Part shown: positions 20,201 through 28,847 of the stretch, in pieces
How positions within the stretch are numbered: position 1 is the first letter of the stretch
Layout: the number at the start of each line of letters is the position of its first letter
Origin: Lentisalinibacter sediminis
Lineage (GTDB): Bacteria > Pseudomonadota > Gammaproteobacteria > Steroidobacterales > Woeseiaceae
NCBI RefSeq assembly: GCF_040706615.1
Contig: NZ_JAPDRF010000002.1
Coordinates: 62,001 to 126,000 of the forward strand
Direction of reading: 5' to 3'
Length of the DNA: 64,000 nt
Position numbers and translations under genes: made by a program
Notes under the pieces: generated by a model
The model's database searches: none
Told to the model about the DNA's origin: nothing
Seen by the model: only the letters and a program-made list of their open reading frames with translations

Positions 20201-21826
20201 TCAGCCGCTCCGACGGTTCAGCAGCAGCACGGGGATCAGGCCGACCAGCACGATGGACAGGGCGGAGACCGAGGCGCGTTCCCAGTGCCCCTCCGAGGTG
20301 AGCTGAAACACGCGGACGCTGAGGGTATCCCAGCCGAACGGGCGGGTCATCAGCGTGATCGGCAGCTCCTTCATGACGTCGACGAAAACGAGCAGGGCGG
20401 CGGTGGCGATGCCGGTGCCGAGGATCGGCACATGCACCCGACCGAGGAGCCTCAGCCCGGCCACCCCCATGCCCCGGGCCGCGTCATCGAGGCTGGGGCG
20501 TATGCGCTGCATGGCGCTCTCCACCGGCCCGTGGCCCACGGCCAGGAAGCGGGCGGCGTAGGCGAGCAGCATGGTCACCACCGTGCCGGTCAGCACCACC
20601 GGGGCGACGCCGGCGCCGAGCAGCGCGCGGGCCGCGGCGGTGATGCCCTCGCCGAGTCCGACGATGGCCACGAAGAACCCGACGGCCAGGACCGCGCCCG
20701 GGATGGCATAACCCAGGGTGGCGGCCCGCGCGAAGCCGGCGGCGAGCGGCCCCGGCCGCAGGCGCACGGCGTAGGCGAGCAACAGCGCGAGGATGACGAT
20801 CACGATGGCCGCCGCCAGACCCAGGAAGACGCTGCGCCCGGCGAAGGCGAGATAGCGGGGATCGAACTCGGCGGCGAAGGTCTGCACCGTCCACGCCACG
20901 AGCTGGAGCACCGGCAGCGCAAACGCCACCAGGAAGACCAGGCTGCAGTAGCCGGTGGCCAGCCGGGCGGCGCCGGGCGCGAGATGCAGCCGGCGGCGGC
21001 CGCCGCCGCTGCCCACCGCCTCGAAGCGGGCGCGGCCGCGGAAGCGGCGCTCGGTGACCACCGCCACCGCCACCAGCAGCACGAGCACGCTGGCGAGCTG
21101 CAGCGCCGCGTCCAGCGAGAAGAGGGAGAACCAGGCCTGGTAGATGGCCGTGGTGAAGGTGTCGTAGTTGAACACGCTCACCGTGCCGAAATCCGCCAGG
21201 GTCTCCATGGCCACGAGCGCCACGCCGGCGGCGATCCAGGGCCGCGCCATCGGCAGTGCGACCCGCCGGAAACCCTGGGCCGGCGTCATCCCCACCGACT
21301 GGGCCACCTCCAGCCCGCGCACCCCCTGGGTGGCGAAGGCATGGCGGGCGATCAGGTAAACATAGGGGAACAGGGCGAGCGTCAGCGTCAGGATACTGGC
21401 TGCGCGGGCGCCCAGCCCGGGCAGCCCTGCCCCGTCGCCGAAGGCGCCGCGCAGCGCGGTCTGCACGGTGCCCGTGTATTCGAACAGGCCGGCGAGAGCG
21501 AAGGCGAGCACGTAGCCGGGCACGGCCAGCGGCAGCAGCAGCGCCCAGTTGAAAAAGCGCCGCCCCGGGAACTCGCAGGCGGCGGTCAGCCAGGCCAGGC
21601 TGGCACCGATGACTGCGGTGAGCGCGGAGACGGCGAGCACGAGCCAGAGCGTGTTCACCAGCACCCGGGGCAGCACGTGCTCGGCCAGGTGGGCCCAGAC
21701 CGCCTGATCGGGCGAGAACAGCGACGCGACGGCGACGGCCAGCGGCGTCGCCGTCATCACCGCGATGAGGCCGGCGACGACGATCCAGGCGCGGCCGCCC
21801 GCGGCCGGCCGCCGGTCAGCGCTCAA
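20201..21826 (-). CDS. fbpB: ferric iron ABC transporter permease (fused double domain)
   Basis: About 541 residues with roughly twelve hydrophobic segments. Two MetI-like halves each carry an EAA-type loop: AQSVGMTPAQGFRRVALP in the first and RGMGVAGLRLLGRVHVP in the second. This is the FbpB/SfuB architecture for Fe3+ import. The most likely start is TTG at 21826, which overlaps the TGA stop of the binding protein gene (TTGA), implying translational coupling. The reading frame extends further upstream but only as a shadow of the binding protein gene. Confidence 0.88.
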   Translation of the reverse strand: MSADRRPAAGGRAWIVVAGLIAVMTATPLAVAVASLFSPDQAVWAHLAEHVLPRVLVNTLWLVLAVSALTAVIGASLAWLTAACEFPGRRFFNWALLLPLAVPGYVLAFALAGLFEYTGTVQTALRGAFGDGAGLPGLGARAASILTLTLALFPYVYLIARHAFATQGVRGLEVAQSVGMTPAQGFRRVALPMARPWIAAGVALVAMETLADFGTVSVFNYDTFTTAIYQAWFSLFSLDAALQLASVLVLLVAVAVVTERRFRGRARFEAVGSGGGRRRLHLAPGAARLATGYCSLVFLVAFALPVLQLVAWTVQTFAAEFDPRYLAFAGRSVFLGLAAAIVIVILALLLAYAVRLRPGPLAAGFARAATLGYAIPGAVLAVGFFVAIVGLGEGITAAARALLGAGVAPVVLTGTVVTMLLAYAARFLAVGHGPVESAMQRIRPSLDDAARGMGVAGLRLLGRVHVPILGTGIATAALLVFVDVMKELPITLMTRPFGWDTLSVRVFQLTSEGHWERASVSALSIVLVGLIPVLLLNRRSG

Positions 21827-22890
21827 CGATAGCCGGCCCGGTCCATCAGCTTGACCGCGGCCGTCTGCAGCTCGCCGGCCCGGGCCACCGGCATGTCGCT
21901 CGCCTCGAACTCGCCCCAGGCGGCGACCAGCGGATCGGCGGACACGGCAGGGTTGGCGGGGAACTCCAGATTCAGGCCCGCGAACATCTCCTGCGCCGCC
22001 GGGGAAGACAGCCACTCGAGCAGGGCGACGGCCGCGGCCGCGCGTGGCGCATGCTTCGTCACGCCACCCCCGGAGACGTTGATGTGCACGCCGCCGGTCT
22101 CGCCGGAGGGCCAGTGCAGCGCCATTGCCAGGTCCGTGCCGCGCTCCTTCTGCAGCCGGCCGAAGTAGTAGCTGTTGACGACGCCCACGTCGCACTGCCC
22201 GGCCAGGATGGCCTCCATCAGCTTGGTGTCGTTGGAGAAGACGTCCGCGGCCAGGTTGTCCACCCAGCCGCGCACGATCTCCTCGGTGCGCTCTTCGCCG
22301 TAGCGGGCGATGAGCATGGCAACCAGCGACTGGTTATAGACCTTCTTCGACGTGCGCAGGCAGAGCCGGCCCTGCCACTCGTCGTCGGCGAGGTCGGCAT
22401 AACCCGCCAGGGACTGCGGGTCCACCCGCTCGGTGGAATAGACGATGGTGCGTGCGCGGACCGAGAGCGCGAACCAGCGGTTCTGCGGGTCCTGCAGGTG
22501 ATCCGGAACGTTCTGCTCGAGGACCTGCGATTCGACCGGGCGCAGCACGCCCTGCTCGGCCGCGTACCAGAGGTTGCCCGCGTCCACCGTCAGCAGCATG
22601 TCCGCGTCGGTATTCTCGCCCTCCGCCAGCAGCCGCTGGATGAGCGGCTGTTCCTTGTCGGTGGTGTAGGCGACCTCCACACCGGTCTCCTCCGTGTAAC
22701 GGTCGAAGATGGGCTTGATGAGGTGCTCGGCCCGCGCCGAGTAGACCACCACCCTGTCCGCCGCGGCGGACGCCGGGCCCGCCGCCTCATCCGGCGCGGC
22801 CGAGTCCGGCTCGCCGCCGCCGCAGGCCGCCGCCAGCGCGGCGCCGGTGAGAACCCATGCGGTGGTCCTGAGCCGTTTCGTGAATTTCAT
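21823..22890 (-). CDS. fbpA: ferric iron ABC transporter substrate-binding lipoprotein
   Basis: This 355-residue family 1 solute-binding protein has an N-terminal lipoprotein signal (LTGAALAAAC) at about residues 14-23. VVVYSARAEHLIKPIF and the tyrosine pair in VVNSYYFGRL match the Fe3+-binding FbpA/FutA type. The ATG at 22890 is eight bases after CGGAG. A Fur box lies about 80 bases upstream. It is the first gene of the three-gene iron import operon. Confidence 0.9.
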   Translation of the reverse strand: MKFTKRLRTTAWVLTGAALAAACGGGEPDSAAPDEAAGPASAAADRVVVYSARAEHLIKPIFDRYTEETGVEVAYTTDKEQPLIQRLLAEGENTDADMLLTVDAGNLWYAAEQGVLRPVESQVLEQNVPDHLQDPQNRWFALSVRARTIVYSTERVDPQSLAGYADLADDEWQGRLCLRTSKKVYNQSLVAMLIARYGEERTEEIVRGWVDNLAADVFSNDTKLMEAILAGQCDVGVVNSYYFGRLQKERGTDLAMALHWPSGETGGVHINVSGGGVTKHAPRAAAAVALLEWLSSPAAQEMFAGLNLEFPANPAVSADPLVAAWGEFEASDMPVARAGELQTAAVKLMDRAGYR

Positions 22891-22970
22891 GAAATCACTC
22901 CGTTCCTTGTCCCGAGTTCGATCCCGGGGTTGATACCCGATTGCCGGCGACGATATCGACAATGACAATT

Positions 22971-22989
22971 GATAATGGTTCTCATTATC
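22971..22989 (-). promoter_or_regulatory. Fur box upstream of the iron transporter
   Basis: The minus strand reads GATAATGAGAACCATTATC, matching 17 of 19 bases of the Fur consensus GATAATGATAATCATTATC. Overlapping half-sites (GACAATTGATAAT on the plus strand) extend it. Iron-dependent repression of the operon at 19124-22890 is expected. Confidence 0.88.
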
Positions 22990-23035
22990 ACAGACAGCGG
23001 GCTCCGGGTCACGGGCCGGCCGGCGGAGGCCGTGC

Positions 23036-24124
23036 TCAGCCCGACGCGGCCACCCGGTCGCGGCCGGCGGACTTGGCCTCGTAGAGCGCAACGTCGGCCC
23101 GCGCGAGCAGGCTCTCTGCCAGGGTCTTGAGATCCTCGTCCGCCCGCGAGGGGGTCACCGTGGCGAGCCCCGCGGAGATGGTCAGCTCGAGCTCCGTGCC
23201 GTCGGCGAGTGCGACGGGTCGCTCGGCCACCGCGGCGCGCAGGCGCTCCGCCAGGCTGAGCCCGGCCACGGCATCGGTGTCCGGCAGCAGCAGCACGAAC
23301 TCCTCGCCGCCGTAGCGGGCAGCGACGTCGCTCGCCCTGATGCGGGACTCGATTCGCTGGGCCACCTCGGCCAGCACGAGGTCGCCGGCCAGGTGACCGT
23401 GATTGTCGTTCACCCGCTTGAAGTGATCGATGTCGGCCAGCAGCAGCGTGAGCGGCGAGCCGTCCCGGCGGGACCGCGCCAGCTCCTCGCGCAGCCGGGT
23501 CTGCAGATAGCGCCGGTTGTGCCAGCCGGTCAGCACGTCCGTGATGCCGCTGCGCAGCAACCGGGCCCGGTTCACCGCGTTCTCCAGCGCGAACGAGGCG
23601 ATGACGCCGAGATGGCCCAGGAATTCCGTGCCGTGGCTGCGGGTGTAGCGGCCGGGATCTGCGCTGCCGAAATTCAGGCTGCCCATCAGCCGGCCCTGCC
23701 GCTCCAGCGGGATCAGCGCGATGCTGGCAGGCACCGTGCCGCGGCCGAAGATGAGCTGATGGTCGGCCGCGCTGTAGGGGCCGAGCCAGGGGCCGCGCAG
23801 CGTCGTGTAATGGGGCGCGATGCCGGTGAGCGCGTCCACCAGCGCCACGTCCGGCAGCTCCTCCGGGCTGGTACCCGCCGCGATCAGCAGATGGCGCACC
23901 TCGTGATCGGGGTCGCACAGCAGCACCGAGACGTGGGGCAGGTCGAAGCTCTCCCGCAGCCCACGGGTGAGACGCCGGAACAGCTCCGGCAGGTTTTCCG
24001 CATTCAGCAGCGCGAGCTCCCGCTCCCGTGAGCGGCGCAATATCGCCTCGTTGTTGGCCGCCTCCTCGGTCAGCAGGGCCAGCTGGCCGCGCAGGCGGCG
24101 GAGCTCATCCTCCGGGCTGCTCAC
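23036..24124 (-). CDS. diguanylate cyclase with N-terminal DUF484/GAF-like sensor
   Basis: About 362 residues. An N-terminal short coiled coil and a DUF484/GAF-like domain (about 1-180; HVSVLLCDPDHEVRHLL) lead into a GGDEF domain. The active site is RYGGEEFVLLLP, with the metal aspartate in LLLADIDHFKRVND. The inhibitory I-site RASD sits five residues before GGEEF, so c-di-GMP feedback is likely. GTG 24124 is preferred over ATG 24136 because GGAGG lies five bases before it. The gene begins inside the 3' end of tyrA and is probably translationally coupled to it. Confidence 0.88.
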   Translation of the reverse strand: MSSPEDELRRLRGQLALLTEEAANNEAILRRSRERELALLNAENLPELFRRLTRGLRESFDLPHVSVLLCDPDHEVRHLLIAAGTSPEELPDVALVDALTGIAPHYTTLRGPWLGPYSAADHQLIFGRGTVPASIALIPLERQGRLMGSLNFGSADPGRYTRSHGTEFLGHLGVIASFALENAVNRARLLRSGITDVLTGWHNRRYLQTRLREELARSRRDGSPLTLLLADIDHFKRVNDNHGHLAGDLVLAEVAQRIESRIRASDVAARYGGEEFVLLLPDTDAVAGLSLAERLRAAVAERPVALADGTELELTISAGLATVTPSRADEDLKTLAESLLARADVALYEAKSAGRDRVAASG

Positions 24125-25229
24125 CGTTACCTCCATCGGGTGTCGCGCGGCTGGCGAGGTACTCGCGGCCCCGGCGCATCAGGCGGACGAATCCCGCCTC
24201 GTCGCCGGAGCGCACCAGCTCGCGGATACGCTCCGCCGACTGGCACAGCGCGTCCAGCGGCTCGAGCCCGAACTCGTTCAGGCGCTGGATCTCGAAATAG
24301 AGATTGGGGTTCTCCTCAGCCACCCGGCCCGAGACGTCGAGCTGGGCGTCGAAAGTGGTACTGGACATGGTCGAGAGCCGCGGCGCCGCCTCGCCGCTCT
24401 CCGCCAGCGCGGTGAAGAACGCGATGTTCAGCGCGTGGGACAGGCCCAGCACGTAGGCGATGAGCCGGTCGTGGTCCTCCAGGTCCATGTCGATGCGCTC
24501 GGCCATGGTGGCGGCGAACAGCTCCCGGGCCTCGGCCGTGGCCTCCGCCACGCCGACGTCGCAGAAGATCACGTGGCGCCCGGAGAGCAGGCGGGTATCC
24601 GGTCCGAACATGGGATGCAGGGAGGTGACGCGGCAGCCGGCCCGCGCCAGCGCCTGCAGCGGCTCTTTCAGCGGGCTCTTCAGCGAGCCGACGTCGAAGA
24701 TCAGCCCACGGGGTTTCAGCCCGGCCAGGCTCGCCAGGATATCCGCGCTGCGCGCGAGCGGCGCCGCCACCACGATGATGTCGTAGTCCGTGCCGGCCTC
24801 GCGCCAGTCCGCGTAGTAGTCCACGGGCAGATCGGTGGGGCCCGGGTCGGCGATGGTGACGTCGAAGCCCTGGGAGGCGAAGAAACCGACGAGCCAACCG
24901 CCCATCTTGCCCGAGCCGCCGATTACCAGCACCCGGCGGCCGTCGCCGCGGCCCTCCGCGGTGACCCGTGCCTGCTCCTGGTGGGTGAGCGACGAACGGA
25001 TCAGCAGGGTCAGCAGCGACTCCGCCAGGGCCGGGTCCACACCCATCTCCTCGGCCTGCCGGCGGCCCAGGTCGATCACTTCCTTCTCGCGCCTGAAGTC
25101 GCGCGTGGCGCGACCGGTGGTCATCTTGCTCCGGCCGATCTCGTCGACGATGCGCTGCCTCTCCGCGACCCGCTCGATCAATTCCCGGTCCACGGCGGAG
25201 AGCCGCGCACGCAATTCGTCAAGATCCAT
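24105..25229 (-). CDS. tyrA: bifunctional chorismate mutase/prephenate dehydrogenase (T-protein)
   Basis: This 374-residue fusion matches E. coli TyrA in size. Residues 1-90 are an AroQ chorismate mutase (LDELRARLSAVDRELIERVAERQ). Residues from about 98 form the NAD-binding prephenate dehydrogenase (VLVIGGSGKMGGWLVGFF), with SLHPMFGPD and the catalytic-region histidine in GLSHALNIAFF. It makes 4-hydroxyphenylpyruvate for tyrosine. No other aromatic gene is adjacent. It overlaps the diguanylate cyclase gene downstream. Confidence 0.94.
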   Translation of the reverse strand: MDLDELRARLSAVDRELIERVAERQRIVDEIGRSKMTTGRATRDFRREKEVIDLGRRQAEEMGVDPALAESLLTLLIRSSLTHQEQARVTAEGRGDGRRVLVIGGSGKMGGWLVGFFASQGFDVTIADPGPTDLPVDYYADWREAGTDYDIIVVAAPLARSADILASLAGLKPRGLIFDVGSLKSPLKEPLQALARAGCRVTSLHPMFGPDTRLLSGRHVIFCDVGVAEATAEARELFAATMAERIDMDLEDHDRLIAYVLGLSHALNIAFFTALAESGEAAPRLSTMSSTTFDAQLDVSGRVAEENPNLYFEIQRLNEFGLEPLDALCQSAERIRELVRSGDEAGFVRLMRRGREYLASRATPDGGNGEQPGG

Positions 25230-25289
25230 TGTCTGCCCGCAGTCTGCAAGAACCCCGCCTTTGTACTAAGCCGGGCAGCGGCGGGCAAC

Positions 25290-25315
25290 AAAAAAAGGCC
25301 CGCGCGTGGCGGGCC
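25290..25315 (-). terminator. intrinsic terminator after the basic secreted protein gene
   Basis: GGCCCGC (25297-25303) and GCGGGCC (25309-25315) form a 7-bp stem, followed on the minus strand by a run of seven T residues (25290-25296). It ends the transcript of the gene at 25366-25953 and insulates tyrA. Confidence 0.9.
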
Positions 25316-25365
25316 GAGGCGGTGCAGCAGCAGTTACCGATGCAACCGGTGCGGCGGCGGGCGGG

Positions 25366-25953
25366 TCAGTCCCGGCCGCGGCCGCGCCGGCGATGGTCGT
25401 TGTCGTGGCCACGTCCGCGACGATGCTCGTCGCTGTGGCCGCGGCGTCGCTCGTGCTTCTTGTCGCGGCGATTCTCGTGGCGGTCGTGATGACGGTCGCG
25501 CCGACGGTCGTCCCAGCCGCGGCGGTCCCGGTAGTCCCGGTAGTCCCGGTAGTAGCGACGGTCACTGGGGTCACGATAGTCGCCGTAGTGGCGGTAGTAG
25601 CGCCGGTACCAGTCCCGGTAGTGGCGACGGTCGCGCGCCCAGCGGCGCTTGCGGTGATCGTAATAGCGGTCGTAGTAGTACTGACGCCGCAGGTCGCGAT
25701 ACCAGCGGCGGCCATCCCGGGGGTCGTAGCCGAAGAAAAACCCGTCCCGGTCCCGGTAGAAGAAACCGAAGTCGCTCGTGCGATGGACCGGCAACCGGTC
25801 GTGCGCGGCGCCGTACGGCTTGTCGATCTGCCAGGCCGCATCGGTCGCCGTGCCGGGCTGCGTAAGGTCTGCGGCACCGGCCGGCACCGCGAGCACGAGG
25901 CCCGCGGCGAGCGCCGCGACGCCTGCGAAACGGGTATGGATCCTGCTTTCCAT
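25366..25953 (-). CDS. secreted Tyr/Arg/Asp-rich low-complexity protein, function unknown
   Basis: This 195-residue protein has a clear signal peptide (about 1-27, ending VPAGAA). A short ordered part includes DFGFFYRDRDGFFFGYDPRDGR. About 110 residues of repeats rich in Y, R, D and H follow (YRDYRDYRDRRGWDDRRRD and DRHHDRHENRRDK). The ATG at 25953 is seven bases after AAAGGAGG, and a strong terminator follows, so the gene is well expressed. The composition suggests an RNA-, metal- or envelope-polymer-binding role, but I do not recognise a family. Confidence 0.75.
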   Translation of the reverse strand: MESRIHTRFAGVAALAAGLVLAVPAGAADLTQPGTATDAAWQIDKPYGAAHDRLPVHRTSDFGFFYRDRDGFFFGYDPRDGRRWYRDLRRQYYYDRYYDHRKRRWARDRRHYRDWYRRYYRHYGDYRDPSDRRYYRDYRDYRDRRGWDDRRRDRHHDRHENRRDKKHERRRGHSDEHRRGRGHDNDHRRRGRGRD

Positions 25954-26121
25954 GATGCGCCTCCTTTGCGGCGGGTTCGGGCACAGTTTCGGCCAGGCGG
26001 CATGAACGGGCCCTGAACGCGGTGCCTCCGCCGGCCGGTGGCGGCTGCACCGGTATCGTGCGACCATTCGGTCATCCCCGTTTTCCAATTCCCTGCGATC
26101 AGTACATCGGGAGAAAAGGCG

Positions 26122-27231
26122 ATGAAGACCCGCGCAGCCGTGGCCTGGGAAGCCGGCAAACCCCTGGAGATCGAGACCATCGACCTGGCCGGCCCGAAGG
26201 AAGGCGAGGTACTGCTGAGGAACGTGGCCACCGGGGTCTGCCACACGGACGCCTATACGCTGTCGGGCGCCGACCCGGAGGGCCTCTTCCCCGCCATCCT
26301 CGGCCACGAGGGCGGCGCCGTCGTGGAGGAGATCGGTCCCGGCGTGACCAGCGTCAAACCGGGCGACCACGTCATCCCCCTGTACACGCCGGAGTGCGGC
26401 GAGTGCAGCTTCTGCACCTCGGGCAAGACCAACCTCTGCCAGGCCATCCGCACCACCCAGGGCCAGGGCCTGATGCCCGACGGCACGTCGCGCTTCTCGA
26501 AGGACGGTACGACGATCTTCCACTACATGGGCACCTCGACGTTCAGCGAATACACCGTGCTGCCGGAGATCGCCGTGGCGAAGATCAGTCCCGAGGCACC
26601 GCTGGAGAAGGTGTGCCTGCTCGGCTGCGGCATCACCACGGGCGTCGGCGCCGTTCTGAATACGGCGAAGGTGGAGCCGGGCGCCACGGTGGCGGTGTTC
26701 GGGCTCGGCGGGGTCGGCCTGTCGGTGATCCAGGGAGCGGTCATGGCCCGGGCGGGCCGCATCGTCGCCATCGACGTGAACCCGGACAAATTCGAGCTCG
26801 CCCGCCAGCTCGGCGCCACCGACACCGTGAACCCGAAGGACTACGACGCGCCCATCCAGGAAGTGATCGTGGAGCTGACCGACGGCGGCGTGGACTATTC
26901 CTTCGAGTGCGTCGGCAACGTGCAGCTCATGCGCGCGGCGCTGGAGTGCTGCCACAAGGGTTGGGGCGAGTCGGTGATCGTCGGCGTCGCCGGCGCCGGC
27001 GAGGAGATATCCACCCGGCCCTTCCAGTTGGTGACGGGCCGCGTCTGGCGCGGCACGGCCTTCGGCGGCACCAAGGGGCGCAGCCAGCTGCCCGGCATGG
27101 TGGAGCAGTATCTGCACGGCGAGATCCGGGTGGACGAGTTCATCACCCACACGATGCCGCTGGAGGACATCAATCAGGCCTTCGACCTGATGCACGAGGG
27201 CAAGAGCATCCGCGCGGTCATCCACTTCTGA
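26122..27231 (+). CDS. frmA: S-(hydroxymethyl)glutathione dehydrogenase (class III alcohol dehydrogenase)
   Basis: This 369-residue zinc enzyme oxidises the formaldehyde-glutathione adduct with NAD+. Catalytic zinc ligands are in GVCHTDAYT and GHEGGAVVEE. Structural zinc cysteines are in PECGECSFCTSGKTNLC. The nucleotide fold is FGLGGVGLSVIQGA. The typical class III stretch RTTQGQGLMPDGTSRFS is present. The usual partner, S-formylglutathione hydrolase, is not next to it; a gamma-glutamyltransferase homologue follows 11 bases later. Confidence 0.95.
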   Translation: MKTRAAVAWEAGKPLEIETIDLAGPKEGEVLLRNVATGVCHTDAYTLSGADPEGLFPAILGHEGGAVVEEIGPGVTSVKPGDHVIPLYTPECGECSFCTSGKTNLCQAIRTTQGQGLMPDGTSRFSKDGTTIFHYMGTSTFSEYTVLPEIAVAKISPEAPLEKVCLLGCGITTGVGAVLNTAKVEPGATVAVFGLGGVGLSVIQGAVMARAGRIVAIDVNPDKFELARQLGATDTVNPKDYDAPIQEVIVELTDGGVDYSFECVGNVQLMRAALECCHKGWGESVIVGVAGAGEEISTRPFQLVTGRVWRGTAFGGTKGRSQLPGMVEQYLHGEIRVDEFITHTMPLEDINQAFDLMHEGKSIRAVIHF

Positions 27232-27242
27232 CCGGCCGCCGC

Positions 27243-28838
27243 ATGTCGGAAGTCGCGGTCGCCACCACCTCGCCCCTCGCCGCCGAGGCGGCGCTGGCGG
27301 TCATCGAGGACGGCGGCAACGCCGTCGATGCGGCAGTCGCCGCATCGATGGCATCCACCAATACCCAGCCCGGCGTCTGTGCGCTGGCCGGCGGCGGCTA
27401 CGCCGTGGTCTGGCCGCCGGACGACGATCCGGTCACCATCGACGGCTATGTCGAGATGCCCGGCCGCGGCCTGGACGCCGACGCCATCGGCCGGGGCGGC
27501 ATCCGGGTGGGCATGGACTACGGCGGCGGGCTCGAGACCGTCATCGGCCCGGGCTCGGTGGCGGTGCCGGGCACACCGGCCGCCCTGGCCGAGGCCTCCC
27601 GGCGCTACGGCCGGCTGCCCTGGGCGGCGCTGATGGAGCCGAGCATCCGCGCGGCGCGGGAAGGCTTCCCGCTCGCCTCGGCCTGCCATCATTACCTGGA
27701 ATACTCCGGCGACGTCGTCTTCAGCCGCTCGCCCGACTCCCGAGCGGCCATCCACGACGCCGAAGGTCGGCTGCTCGCGCCGGGCGACACCGTGCGCGTG
27801 CCCCATCTCGCCGACAGCCTCGAGCTGATCGCCCGCGACGGGGTGCGGGCGTTCTACGAGGGCGAGCTCGCACAAGCCATCGTCCAGCATGTGCGCGCGG
27901 GCGAGGGTGCGCTGACGCTGGCGGACATGGCCGCCTACCGTCCCATCCTGCGGCCGGCGCTCACCATCCGCACCGGCGGCTGGGATATCGCCACCAATCC
28001 GCCGCCCGCCATCGGCGGCGCGGTGCTCGGCGCCATGCTGGAGCAACTCGACCACGAGACGCTGGAGGGCTGGACGGAGGAGACCGTCGCCCGCCTGATC
28101 GCGGCAATGTATGGCGCGCTCACCTGGCGCCGCGAGCGCCTGGACCTGGCCGACGATCCGGCAGCCGAGGGCGAGGCGCTGCTGGCCGCCGCGCGGCGGG
28201 GCGAGCTGGGCCGGTTGCCGGCGTTGCGGGAGTCGGGCTCCACCGTGCACACCTCGGCGGTCGACGCGCAGGGGCTTGCCTGCGCCATCACCGTCTCATC
28301 GGGCTACGGTTCCGGGGAGATGCCGCCCGGTACCGGACTGTGGTTGAACAACTGCCTCGGCGAGATCGAGCTGAACCGGCGCGGCCTCGTGTGCGGGCCG
28401 CCGGGCACCCGGCTGCCCTCCAACATGGCGCCGACCACCGCCCGCAGCGACGGCCGCGTGCTGGCCATCGGCACGCCCGGCGCGGGTCGCATCACGACCG
28501 CACTGTGCCAGGTACTCGTCAACTACTTCCGGCTCGGCATGGCACTGGATGCCGCGGTCGCGCATCCGCGGTTGCACGTGGAGATCCGCGACGACGGCGA
28601 CCGGGTGGCCTGCGAGCCCGGCCTGCCGATGCCCGACGGCGGTCTGCCCGTGCGCACCTTCGAAAAACTCAGCATGTACTTCGGCGGCGTCGGCGCAGTG
28701 CTGCACGACGAGCGCCGCGGCTTCGAGATCGCCGCGGATCCGCGGCGGGCGGGCGGCGTGTGCCTCGGGCGCACCGCGCCCGCTGCCACGCCCCCTGCCA
28801 CGAACTCTGGCCCCGCCGCAGGCGATGACGCAGAATAG
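27243..28838 (+). CDS. gamma-glutamyltransferase-family protein, no signal peptide
   Basis: This 531-residue Ntn-hydrolase precursor homologue has GGNAVDAAVAASMA near the N-terminus. The processing threonine region is STVHTSAVDAQG (TTHxS in classical GGT), followed by the substrate-binding segment LPSNMAPT and GTPGAGRI. The first threonine is kept, so self-cleavage is plausible. PSNM replaces the usual LSSM, so substrate choice may differ. Unlike E. coli GGT it lacks a signal peptide and should be cytosolic. Its position right after frmA suggests glutathione-conjugate metabolism. Confidence 0.83.
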   Translation: MSEVAVATTSPLAAEAALAVIEDGGNAVDAAVAASMASTNTQPGVCALAGGGYAVVWPPDDDPVTIDGYVEMPGRGLDADAIGRGGIRVGMDYGGGLETVIGPGSVAVPGTPAALAEASRRYGRLPWAALMEPSIRAAREGFPLASACHHYLEYSGDVVFSRSPDSRAAIHDAEGRLLAPGDTVRVPHLADSLELIARDGVRAFYEGELAQAIVQHVRAGEGALTLADMAAYRPILRPALTIRTGGWDIATNPPPAIGGAVLGAMLEQLDHETLEGWTEETVARLIAAMYGALTWRRERLDLADDPAAEGEALLAAARRGELGRLPALRESGSTVHTSAVDAQGLACAITVSSGYGSGEMPPGTGLWLNNCLGEIELNRRGLVCGPPGTRLPSNMAPTTARSDGRVLAIGTPGAGRITTALCQVLVNYFRLGMALDAAVAHPRLHVEIRDDGDRVACEPGLPMPDGGLPVRTFEKLSMYFGGVGAVLHDERRGFEIAADPRRAGGVCLGRTAPAATPPATNSGPAAGDDAE

Positions 28839-28847
28839 CGCCCCGCC

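Noticed and set aside
19355..21832. Long plus-strand frame rich in His, Gln, Gly and Arg
   Set aside because: It is antisense to the fbpBC genes, has no recognisable domain, and has the composition typical of antisense frames in GC-rich DNA.
26022..27242. Upstream extension of the gamma-glutamyltransferase frame
   Set aside because: It lies in another frame across frmA and reads as Arg/Gly/Pro-rich nonsense; the real gene starts at 27243.
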